Below, piece after piece: positions 45,664 to 56,000 of a stretch of 64,000 nt of DNA (position 1 is its first letter; every line of letters starts with the position of its first letter). A model generated the notes under the pieces. That model worked only from the letters and a program-made list of their open reading frames with translations, had not been told where the DNA came from and searched no databases. A program made the translations under genes and the position numbers. This DNA is from Monocercomonoides exilis (Eukaryota > Preaxostyla > Oxymonadida > Polymastigidae). The stretch is taken from assembly GCA_001643675.2 (NCBI GenBank), contig LSRY02000006.1:684501-748500 (forward strand), given 5' to 3'.

Positions 45664-46054
45664 TGCCAGTGTTGCAAAGTTGTTCGCTGTGTGTATTAAC
45701 TGTTGAGCTTTTATTATCCATGTCAATTTTTGCACTCAGGAAAAATCTCTGAATTGAGTTCTGCTTTAGCAACTTGCATTTGTGAAATTTGATTGATGAG
45801 TAGTCTCTTCTTCCTGTAATTCCACATATTGAATCAGATGTTGCATTTGGGCACAAATACAAACGATGGGACATTTTTTTATCTGATGAGCTGAGATAAA
45901 CAGGAGAAAATCCAATAAACAAATTACTATTCACCACTTCAAATGCAATTTTGCTGAGGGCAAAATTCTTATTTGTTGGATGTTTTGTAATCTTTGAAGT
46001 GATAAATTTGAACAAAAAAATCAAACATAATGTTAAGATCATAATAGCAAACAT
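45664..46054 (-). pseudogene. hAT transposase gene, N-terminal part, cut off by element D
   Basis: The minus-strand frame starts at ATG 46054 and runs 130 codons to the insertion point, then would continue in frame at 40859. It includes a Cys/His-containing stretch (LCPNATSDSICGITGRRD, then FHKCKLLKQNS) that could be a degenerate zinc-finger region, the usual N-terminal part of hAT proteins, but I cannot assign BED ligands. The first residues (MFAIMILTLCLIFLFKF) are oddly hydrophobic, so the true start may lie elsewhere or upstream. Confidence 0.6.
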
Positions 46055-46845
46055 TGCCTTTTTGGAGTTGATTGCAACTTCTCCAAAGTGATGACATGCC
46101 CTTTCTCCATTTGCAAAAGTTTAACATGCTTTATATATGCTGTGCGCTTGAAAAAGAAATATTTAAATTTGTTAAAACAGTTGATAACAAGTTAATCAGA
46201 AAGAATATTAAACCACATTAGGATCTTTTAAGCTCAGTTTGAGTTCATCATTCAATTCGAATGTTGACAATAAGTCTTCTCGATCCATGTTTATATAATA
46301 ATCAACAAATCTACGTATGACGGGAACTTTTTTCCTTCCGTGTCAGATTTTTCAAAAATCCGCAATTCAAATCTGCCGCGGAACAACCCATTTTGATTTT
46401 TTTATAAAACATTTCCCTTTCGAAAAATTGTTGTTCATGTTTTATTCATTTTTTTGTTGTATTTATAAAATCCTGGTGTATTGAACTATGACGTAAAAAA
46501 CTTTTCTCCGTAAGTCACATTGGCTTTTTAAAAAAGTCAAAGGCAGATTGCCGCAATGATTTACATTAGATTAATAATTTTTGAAATCATAACTTGTTTA
46601 GGAACTTTGATATTTCAAGTGTTTCATTTCTTTCGAAAGTGATTTTTCATTTTCAAGAAAAATGTTTTATAAATATTTAAAAAGGCAATGTCTGAGATGA
46701 TATTCATTAAAAATATTATGTTTGAAAGGATTTTAAACTTTTTTGTGTTCATTTATCAAATTTCAAAGTGAACTCTCAAACCGAAAATTATGATAGAGAA
46801 AATTTGGATTCAAAAACAATCACACAAATTCAAAAGAAAATAACA
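46055..46845. other. Intergenic, no gene seen
   Basis: AT-rich. It probably includes the 5' end of the hAT element. A weakly similar pair of stretches (46317-46378 and 46496-46556) contains CAGATT or AATCTGCCGC-like words. Confidence 0.4.
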
Positions 46846-47118
46846 TATGGGGGAAAATACGGATTTTCAAGCTTTTTTTGAACAAGGCATTGAAAAATTG
46901 TTTCACTCATAACTTAATTTCACTTTCTCAAATTTCAAAATAAATTAGATTTTCATATCCGTAAACAGGCATCGTAGAAATTAAAACATAAAGTTTTCCA
47001 ACATTTCACTCATGTCGAAAAATGGACCCATTTTTATTCGATTTTTGATCTCAAAAAGTCAATGAAAAGTACATTATTTTTCAATAAAAAAGCTTGAAGT
47101 TGCATATTTTTCCCCATA
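46846..47118. mobile_element. Small TA-flanked MITE, family E, copy 1
   Basis: The ends TA-TGGGGGAAAATACG and its inverted counterpart (TATGGGGAAAAATATGC) enclose 269 bp, with CAAGCTTTTTT near both ends. The interior from GAACAAGGCATTGAAAAATT to AATGGACCCATTTTTATT is shared with 61220-61431 in reverse orientation. Confidence 0.75.
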
Positions 47119-47352
47119 TAAAGTTGAGTCTGAAAATGAAGGAAATTCAGAAATCTGAATAAAAACAAAAAATCAAATATTTCACTCATTCATTATAAAA
47201 ATAATTAATTTAAAGTGAAGTGTATTTTCAAATTTTGCCTGATATCTTCTCACTTTTCTCTTTTCTTTTCTGCTCCACTTATTTTTTACATTTGTAATTA
47301 AAAACACACTTTCAAGTTTTATATTAATTTTTAATTTAATTTTCATTTTCAG

Positions 47353-47495
47353 TTTTATTTTTATTTTATTTTATTTTATTTTATTTTATTTTATTTTATT
47401 TTATTTTATTTTATTTTATTTTATTTTATTTTATTTTATTTTATTTTATTTTATTTTATTTTATTTTATTTTATTTTATTTTATTTTATTTTATT
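47353..47495 (+). repeat. (TTTTA)n pentanucleotide microsatellite
   Basis: About 28 nearly perfect TTTTA units in a row, ending about 320 bp upstream of the cathepsin B-like start codon. It is probably length-variable and, given its place, could influence that promoter; the latter is speculation. Confidence 0.95.
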
Positions 47496-47813
47496 TATTT
47501 TTTTGTGGCTGACAAAAGAATTTGTAACAAGTCATGTCACAGAGGGATAATTTTCAGATCAATGAAAAGAAAAATGAAAATACTCAACTTCATTTTGAAA
47601 AAGGAAAATTTTGATAAATTTTTAAATTTTAGTACAAATTATTATTTTAAAAGATTGAAAATTTCTTCGAAGATTAAATTAATAAAGTGTTATGAACACC
47701 AATGGGGATTGCACTAAAAATTGATTTTTCATTTCAATTGATTGCTATCGCATTAAGGGTTAGATCATTTTATCACAAGATTAACATCTTTTGCCAGTTG
47801 AAGTAATTTTCTT

Positions 47814-48659
47814 ATGATATTTTATTTATTTGCTTCAGTTATTGCAGAATCAATTGTTGAAACAGTTAACAACGATCCAAGCTCCACATGGGTTGCAATT
47901 GAATATCCAAGAGAAGTTATCACTTTAGCAAAGATGAGAGCAATGCTTGGTGAAGAAGCTCTTCCTATCGAAGACGTTGAATACGTTGAACCAAACAATG
48001 TCCCAGAGAACTTCGATGCACGTGAACAATGGCCAGGAAAGATTTATCCAGTGCGCTCACAAGCTTCTTGCGGATCATGCTGGGCCCACACTGCATCAGA
48101 AGCCATTGGAAACAGATTCTCAATCAAAGGATGCGGAAAGGGAATGCTTTCAGTCCAAGATCTCGTTTCATGCGACAAAAGTGATTCTGGCTGCAAAAGT
48201 GGTTCTGGACCAATAGTTACAAAATGGCTTGCTTCAAATGGAGTCACAACTGAAGAATGCCTCCCATATGTTTCTGGAAATGGACGTGTTCCATCATGTC
48301 CAACAAAATGTGCTAATGGATCAAGAATTGTTCGTTACAAATATGAGAAAGCTGAGACTTACACAGTCAAGAATGTTCAAGAAGAATTGATGAAAAACGG
48401 TCCAGTTTACTTCCGTTTCACAGTTTATACAGATTTTATGAACTACAAGAGCGGAATTTATCAACACAAATCAGGATACCAAGAAGGAGGACATGCTGTA
48501 CTTTTGATCGGATGGGGCGTTGAAGATGGTGTTCCATACTGGCTTCTTCAGAACTCATGGGGAACAGGGTGGGGAGAGAAAGGTCACTTTAAGTTCATCA
48601 GAGGAAAAAATGATTGCGGATGTGAACAAGGATTCTACGCAGGACCTGTTAAATGCTAA
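47814..48659 (+). CDS. Cathepsin B-like cysteine protease (family C1A)
   Basis: 281 residues, no intron. A short hydrophobic leader (MIFYLFASVIA) is followed by a propeptide of about 50 residues. The mature part starts near NVPENFDAREQWPG. Catalytic residues are visible: Gln83, Cys89 in QASCGSCWA, His227 in GGHAVLLIGWG and Asn247 in LQNSWGTGWGEKG. Paired Cys (107, 120, 127, 149, 162, 166, 268, 270, 281) fit the cathepsin B fold. The His-His occluding loop that gives mammalian cathepsin B its exopeptidase activity is absent, as in Giardia-type enzymes, so endopeptidase activity is expected. The likely site is a lysosome-like or secretory vesicle. Its base composition is clearly richer in GC than its surroundings. 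Confidence 0.96.
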   Translation: MIFYLFASVIAESIVETVNNDPSSTWVAIEYPREVITLAKMRAMLGEEALPIEDVEYVEPNNVPENFDAREQWPGKIYPVRSQASCGSCWAHTASEAIGNRFSIKGCGKGMLSVQDLVSCDKSDSGCKSGSGPIVTKWLASNGVTTEECLPYVSGNGRVPSCPTKCANGSRIVRYKYEKAETYTVKNVQEELMKNGPVYFRFTVYTDFMNYKSGIYQHKSGYQEGGHAVLLIGWGVEDGVPYWLLQNSWGTGWGEKGHFKFIRGKNDCGCEQGFYAGPVKC

Positions 48660-49468
48660 TCTTGCAGAGAAATATGAAAGAGATTTTAAATGTTTTTTTG
48701 TTTAGAACCAGTTTTATGTTTGACTTTCCCAAGAAATACGGGGAAGTGAGGATTTTTGCGTTTTTAAAGTTTATGTCAGTTGAATGCAACTTGATATTTC
48801 TGTTTGTATGTTTTTCTTTTGATATTTTGAGTTGACTGAAACATTGATTTTTAAATTGTATACTTCAATTTTTTTTTTTGAAAAAAATGAACTAAAACAA
48901 GCGATTCATCGAAAGGTTGAACCGAGAAAAGCGTTTTTTTGAATCAAAAAGAAGTGATAAACATTAAATTGAATGAAAAGATAATGCTTTAGGAAAATGT
49001 CAAAAGTTGATTGTTGCTCTTTGGAGAGATGTTTTTTGAGTTAAATGATGCAAGAAATGTTACAAAATCATTTTCTCTATTTTCTTTGTTTTTATCAAAA
49101 TCTTCTAAAAATATACTCTTGAGTGATGGCTTGGGAGAGAAGAGAAAAATTACTCAAAAAATAAAAAAATACGATCTCAAAAGATGTGAAAATGGATAAA
49201 AAATACAACACTTGATAAAACATGCAATATAAAACGCATTGAATAGAAGAGCTATAAAATTTAAATGCTGCATTCTTTTTCTTCGTTGAATAACTATGCT
49301 CAACGAAAAAATGCAACATCTCAAAAAATAAAAGAATCTCGAACTCTGTTATGAACGAGTGCACACAAGCTGAATAATACCAGCCTTTCATAAATAACAT
49401 TTTAAAAATAAAGAACTTGAAAAAAAAAAAAAATCAAAAGAAAAATAACAGAAGATAAAAGCAAGGAG
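48660..49468. other. Intergenic, no supported gene
   Basis: AT-rich DNA between the convergent protease gene and SPRY fragment; only short chance frames are present. Confidence 0.5.
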
Positions 49469-49906
49469 TTACACCCACATGACAGTTTTGTCCCTCCAAA
49501 AAGGAACAAAAGATGATTCTTTCACTCGTTCATATCTCAAAATCTCTGCAGTTGCACCTGCTTTGTCCATAGCTACGCCCACTTGCACGCACTCTGGGAT
49601 GTGTGTGTAGATCACCCGCTGCCTCTGGTTCTTCACAAAGAACAGCACCCTCCTCTTGTCCATGTCCACCTCCATCCCCACGACATCCTTGTTGCCCCAT
49701 CTGTCGTTCCCGCTTGTGGACACACCGCCCTGGAAGCACTGTCCAGACGTGTAGAATGAACAGCTGTCTCTGTCCTGTCCGAAGCAGTTCAGCGGCGTCT
49801 GTGTCCACGGGCATCTGGACAGCCCAATGACAGGTGTCCACTCGCAACCAATACAAGCGTTGATGATCTTCACATCAAACCGCCAGATTCCTTCGTTGAT
49901 GATCAA
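49469..49906 (-). pseudogene. SPRY (B30.2-like) domain fragment
   Basis: The minus-strand frame from about 49906 to 49469 encodes about 145 residues of a SPRY-like fold: GIWRFDVKIINACIG, SCSFYTSGQCFQGG, VVGMEVDMDKRRVLFFVKN and YTHIPECVQVGVAMDK. There is no ATG, and the frame is closed by a stop just upstream. A second frame from about 50015 to 49913 encodes a charged linker (REEEEDEKEKKREK, then QKTNERIKGGECED) that would lead into SPRY after a one-base shift, so the gene appears truncated and frameshifted, or an upstream exon is unseen. SPRY domains bind protein partners; here none can be named. Confidence 0.65.
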
Positions 49907-50029
49907 TCTTCACATTCACCTCCTTTTATCCTTTCATTTGTCTTTTGTACAATCACCTCCACTTCCTTCTCTCTCTTCTTTTCTTTCTCATCTTCTTCCT
50001 CTTCTCTTATATTTTTATTCTTATGATGC

Positions 50030-52944
50030 TTTTAAACATGTGAAACAAAAATGCGCATTTTTCTTTAAAGTGCAAAAAAATATGTGCATTTTACTATTCT
50101 TGAAACTTCTTTTGCTCAAACGAAGATATTTTTTTTATTTAATATTGTTTTCGTTTTGATTTTGCTCGGAGAAAATTACTAAAAGATAATCGTCAAATCA
50201 ACTGATCCAAAGTAATATAAAATACTCAATAACACAGAATTGAAGTTTTCTCTTTTGAAAGCTTGAGATCGTTATTGTGCACGATACACGGAAATGAAAT
50301 TTCAGATTTGAACATGTAAATGCAGCTAAAATAAAGAATAATTCAGAGTCGAACTCTTTAAAGCTGATTTAAATTCATCAGATCATTGCGAGACCAGGAT
50401 TTTTCATTTACATGATTTTTCAAAAGAGTTTCTTGCCAAAGAACAAAAGATGAAAATTTTCACATTCACGGGTTTATTTTTTCTTATCATGTTTTCATAG
50501 ATGAAATATGTATAAATGTTTAAGAAATTAAATATTTGTATTTTAACTGCACTTTTAAAAAAACGCATTCTTAATTTGTTGCAATTATACAATGTTAAGT
50601 GTGTTTCCCCGATGAAGAAAGCTTGAGAAAGTTATTATGCTTCTTTCAACGTGTTATTTTTATACGTTGCTTTGTAATTTTTGCATGTGTAAATTTAGTT
50701 CTGTTAAGAAATCGAAAGAATTTTAAAAACATTTGCTGTCTAGCTCGCTCAAAATCATCTTTTGTACAATCTTCAAACTGAAAAATTTTATGATGAACAA
50801 ATCGTGAATACCTCATTTCATTTAAAGATGCAATAGCTATTTACTCCTATAAGACGAAATCAGAGAGAAACTAGGAATGACAAAAAAGTGGCACTGATAG
50901 TGAACCACATATTCGAGATTCCTACAAGCCTCCTGCAATTAGAAATACCATCAAAGACATTGTGTTGCATCAACAAGCAGAAAAGTGAAAATCAGAAACA
51001 TTACTTTTCAACTCACGAAATAACATTTCAGCGCTTGGTTTGAGAGAATGCTTTTTTCAGAACCAATGCACGTAATCAACAAGCACAAAACTATAATAAG
51101 ATTCAATAAATGAGAAGATGAAGTAATATGAAATCACCTCGGTTATTTTCCCAATGACATTAACATTATTTACATAGCCTTTTGGTACAAACCGATTTCG
51201 CTCACTATTAAAATCTTTCAGTGAAGATTTATGACAAAGCCTCACGCATTGAAGAAGATTATATTTCCAACAACTGTTTACTGATTATTAAGTGAAATAG
51301 TCGTTTTTGAAAATGAATTTGATTCAGGTTAAGTTCTGCCTTTGTCTTATTATTGACCTTTCTTCTTTCCATTTCTGTCTTCGTTTTTTCTGTTCTGACA
51401 GCAAAATTGGAGAAGTATTCAGATCACAGTTAAGTTCTACATCCTTCTTCTACAATTTCAGAATGACAATTTATGAAAAGAATTTCAATGCCTGCAAATT
51501 TTCGCGTCTGCAAAGCACCAATATCATCGCTCGTCAAATTATACCTTTTTTTTTACACATTGCATTTCAAATGAAGTTAAACAAACGACATACATAATTG
51601 GAAATGTGCTTCCATGAAATGAGCCAAAAAATAACTCTTCTTTCAAAATGTTGTCTAAACAGTCATCTTTGCAGCTATTGAAGTGTCGTCTATCAATTGA
51701 AAATCATATTTTTATCGTCTTTCATGGATTAATGGATTTTGATATTGGTGAAGCATCAAGCGCAGGAAAAGAGAACTTTGTTTAAAAATGAATTGGAAGG
51801 ATACTTGAAAGGAAACAGGTGACAAAGAAATTTATTGAGACATTCAAAGAAAACTAACAACAAATGGATTCAAATGGCTCAAAGAGAAAGTTAGCATGAT
51901 GAGTATAACAAAGAAAAGAGATGGAAAGAGCGAAGAAGAAAAGCAATAGACAAGAGAGTCGTCATTGTTGAGAGTGGATCTTCAGACAAGGGAAGAACAA
52001 TGGAAATAGTTAATGAACTTGATTATATTTTGAATTGTTGGTAAAACATAATCAAGACAATAATTGAACAATGAACATTGCCTTTTCCGCATATACGTTG
52101 GTTGCATTCGCATTCAGGATCTCAGTTCGATGAAAGAATAACAATGCGAAGAGAATTAAGATATTTTCTAGGAACAATTTGATTTAAATATTACATTTGA
52201 GCATCTGCTTTATTTGTTATATTCATACTACAAGTGCAACTTATTCCATTTGCACGTTAACAGCGATAAAACCAAAGCGTTCGACAATGGACGCAGATAA
52301 ACGGATAAATTTTAATCTGTTGTTTTTTCCACCTGCTTTTATGATGATGTTAACATTCGTAATGGAAACAAAAAATGAAAATTTGAAATGGAATAGAATA
52401 AAATGCGAATCAAAAGAGGAATCAAATGAAGAAAACTCAGATAAGAGAAGGAACAGAGGAGCTGACAACAAAAATCAATTTCTGTTTTTGAAAAACAAGA
52501 AAAAAAGAGATACTGCTGGAAAGAATTACTGGAAAATAAGGTTTTGGATGCATCGAGAAGAGTTGAAGCCATTTTTTTCTGAATGAGGCACAAGCAGTAT
52601 TTACAGTTTTGTAACATTCAAATTAATTTCTTGGCAAATTATTTTCGTTTCTTTTCGTTTTTAGGCATTTAGATTACCTTTTGTATATTCAGAAGTCACT
52701 GAAATCTTGCAAAGAAAACAGGTCGATTCAGAATAAAAGCCAACAATTTCATGAAGATGCACGGAGACGAAAAAGGAGCAAAATGGATGATGCATTTCTT
52801 TCAAACAGAATATGTAGGCAAAGATGAGATTAGAAAATTTGTTGAAAAAGAGGAAATTAATTGAAAATAGCAGTTTCTTGGAACTAACATTAGAATTGAT
52901 TTGATATGACAAATGGAAATAAAATCATAGAATTGGAACCTGAA
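50030..52944. other. Gene-poor region with possible coding relics
   Basis: No intact gene is supported. Parts are less AT-rich and keep coding-like runs: about 70 open codons near 50845-51050 (plus) and 51733-52044 (listed separately). A 129-codon frame at 52197-52586 begins MSICFICYIHTTSATYS and has a Lys/Glu/Asn-rich tail. It matches nothing I recognise and could be real or chance. Confidence 0.4.
51733..52044 (+). pseudogene. Decayed coding sequence, unknown
   Basis: One frame carries protein-like sequence (LVKHQAQEKRTLFKNELEGY, then DEYNKEKRWKERRRKAIDKR and VVIVESGSSDKGRTMEIVNE) interrupted by one TGA and one TAG before a TAA at 52042. No family is recognised; the composition is charged and coiled-coil-like. 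Confidence 0.3.
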
Positions 52945-53044
52945 AATGGAAATGGTGAAGGAAATAATATTTTTTTTAATTCCGCAAGATTATGGGATAT
53001 TATCAGAAATTTGGGTTCAAAAACCCATAATCATCATTGAAACA

Positions 53045-56000
53045 ATGATTCCCTTCGTTTTTCTTTCATGTTTGTTCTCAATTATTTGTGGAAAAGATTG
53101 CCATGAAAGGTTAAGCTGTGAATGTTCTGCTTTATACGTTTCTGAGACGGAGAAGAATGGTATTTTTGTGAAGAAAAGTGTTGTTCGAATGTTCTGCGAA
53201 ATATACAACTCATCAGCTGAATTAAAGTGGATGTTGCTTGAAAACCCAGATAATTGTGTGATGTTCGAAATAAAAGCAGGATCATTGCTGCAGGTTGAGG
53301 GAAGTGTGTTTGTGAGAGACAATGAGTGGAATGGGAATTATGTGAGGAATGGAGGGACATGCAGGCTGATAAACACGAGTTTGGGTGTTGGAAATGGTCA
53401 GGAATGTGGAATGATGGAGAGTGTGGTGAAGATGGAAGGAGGTGATTTGTCTTCGTTGCTTGTGAGAAACAGTGAATTTGAGAATGCTGTGTTTTGTGGG
53501 AGTGGAGGAAGTTTTCTGAGGGATGGTTCAGGAAGTTTTGAAGGAATCCAAAACTGTGTGTTCGCGAATATCACAAAGAAATTTAACGAGACAGAGGAAA
53601 TACAAACTGGAAAAGAGAGGATGATGAGGATGAGTTCAATGGAAGATTGTGATGTTGAAAGATCGATGAATGTTCTTGAGAGAGGGATTGTGAGTGGAAC
53701 AGAAGGATCTGGCTCATTTTTGTGCAACAATTGCACATTTGTTCGGAATGAAAGAGTGGATAGGAAAGTGAGAAATACAGATAGAGTTGAAACCACCGAA
53801 TCTCTCAACTTCACGAATGCTGAATGGATTGAATGCTCTGCAGAATGCGGTGGAGCGCTGTATGTGCATGACAATTCAAATGCAACACTGAATGTTGAGA
53901 ATTCGTCATTTGAGAGATGCAATGCAACATCAACAAGGGGAGGAGGTATTTTTGTTGAGAACGTTGGAGTGTGTTCTGTGAATCACTCCCGATTTAAAGA
54001 ATGTTACTGTGTGTCTTCAGATAACCACGGAGGAGCTGGAGTGGAAATTTTAGGAATCATCGTTCAACCGTTTGTTTTTAATTGCATTTTTGAAGATTGC
54101 TGGTCTGGAAATGATGCTGGTGGTTTGGGGGTGTGGACTTCAAAAACAACAAAAACGAAAGATTGCATTCTTGATTGCTCTTTTAAGAATTGCAGTGGTC
54201 ATATGCAAGGAGATTCTGATGGAGGAGGTTTTATTAGCTGGTATCCAATCGATAAAGTTGTTGTGAGAAACTGCCTTTTTCAAGATTGTCATTCAGATGA
54301 TCGTGGAGGAGGGGTATCTCTCAATTTAACAGATTATCATGGAGAACTGTTATGGTTTTGCTTTTTTCACAATAACAGTGCTCCACATGGAAATGATATT
54401 TTTGTTTATGATTATTTTGCAGATTCTCAACTGGTTTGGTGTTATTCAACAAGGACAGAAGGAGTGAGATATTATGCGGGTGGAGATAAGAGCGAATGGT
54501 TGCCGAACAACGGTGGAAAATGCAGATTTGTTGCTTCAACTCAAATTCAGGCAAATGCGAAAGACACATTCAGCTGCGGATTGAACGAAAGTTATGCATG
54601 CTTATCAATCAGCCATTGTTTGTCCCAAATGATTTCTGGGTTTGTTGAAGAAATCAAGGTGCTTTCTGGAACAGTTGTGGAAGGAAAAGGAGTTGACGTT
54701 GGAGAGAAAACAATCAGTGTGAATGGAGCTTCACCATATGGATCTATCATTGAGACAAAATTTGAGGCAAATGGATTGAGTCTATTCTGTATTGGAACAG
54801 GAAAATTGAATGTGAGTGATCTATCTGTGATTCACAATACGTCATTTGAAAACAATAGACAAAGCAGACTATTTGAGGTTGAGGGAAGCGGGTTGATGGA
54901 TGTGAAGAGAATGAACATTTCAATGGATTCTTCTCATTCAGAGGAGAGGAGCATTCAGAATTCGCTTGTAAAAATCGATGATGGAGAGTTGAAGATGCAA
55001 GATGTGAAATGGGGCCAAACATTCATAACCACAAATGTGATATCTTTGTCTCTGGAGGCAACGGTTTCGTTGACTTTGGATAACTGCACATTTAGCAACA
55101 TTGTGAGAACAACAGCTGGATCATCGCTGATGTGTGTGGGTGAAGGGTCATATTCGATAACTCTTGAAGGATGCAGAATTGATGGGTGTGGGAATGAAGA
55201 CTGTGAGTTTGGAGGGGGAATGATGGTTGAAGCGGGAAGTGGGAGTTCATTGAAGATGAATGGAGGCATTGTGAAGAACTGTTATGCCTCAGCCACTCAA
55301 GGGAGGGGAGGAGGAATTGGGCTGAAAGTGAGAAACGCAAATGCAGATTTTCTGATTTCATCAGCATTTGAAGGAAACATGGCCAGATGGGGAAGTGATA
55401 TTTTTGTTGACTCGATCGATCTGGAATCAACAACAAGAAGTGAGAAGATCACTTCATTGACAGCTTCATTGGAAACAAAGAGCAAGATGCAGGGATATGA
55501 AAATGGGGATGAATCGTTCCCAATTCCATTATGTGTCTATTTGTGGAACAACTTTTCAGGATCTGCATTTGTTGGAGGAGGATCATTGAGTCATGATTTT
55601 TCGAAGTGTGGATTTGAAGAGTTTCCATGTTCCACAATCACGAAGGCAGCATCTGTCCACTTTGAAGGGAAGAAAAAAGATGTTGCTCTTCTTGAACCAT
55701 TTGCCTTTGAGGATGAATTGAGGTTGACTTCGAATGGATGGAGCATCAAAGGAAAAGTGGAAAAAATAAAGTGTGATGTTTCTGATCAGAAAGAGGGAAC
55801 ACAAAATGGATTGATAGAGAATACAATCGCTGCATCTGTGACAGGTATTGTGTTTTCAATGAAAAAGTCACTGATTTTTCATGAAAGTGTGTTTGAGTGC
55901 TGTTCAGGGAAACTTATTCTCATCAAATGTGGGATGGAAGGAGGCACTGAAGCAATTTCTACAGTGCTTGTGAAGGCTATTGGAGGGGCTGTAGAATTGA

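Noticed and set aside
50340-50410. tRNA-like B box (GAGTTCGACTC) on the minus strand
   Set aside because: No pairing acceptor stem or proper D arm; does not fold as a cloverleaf.
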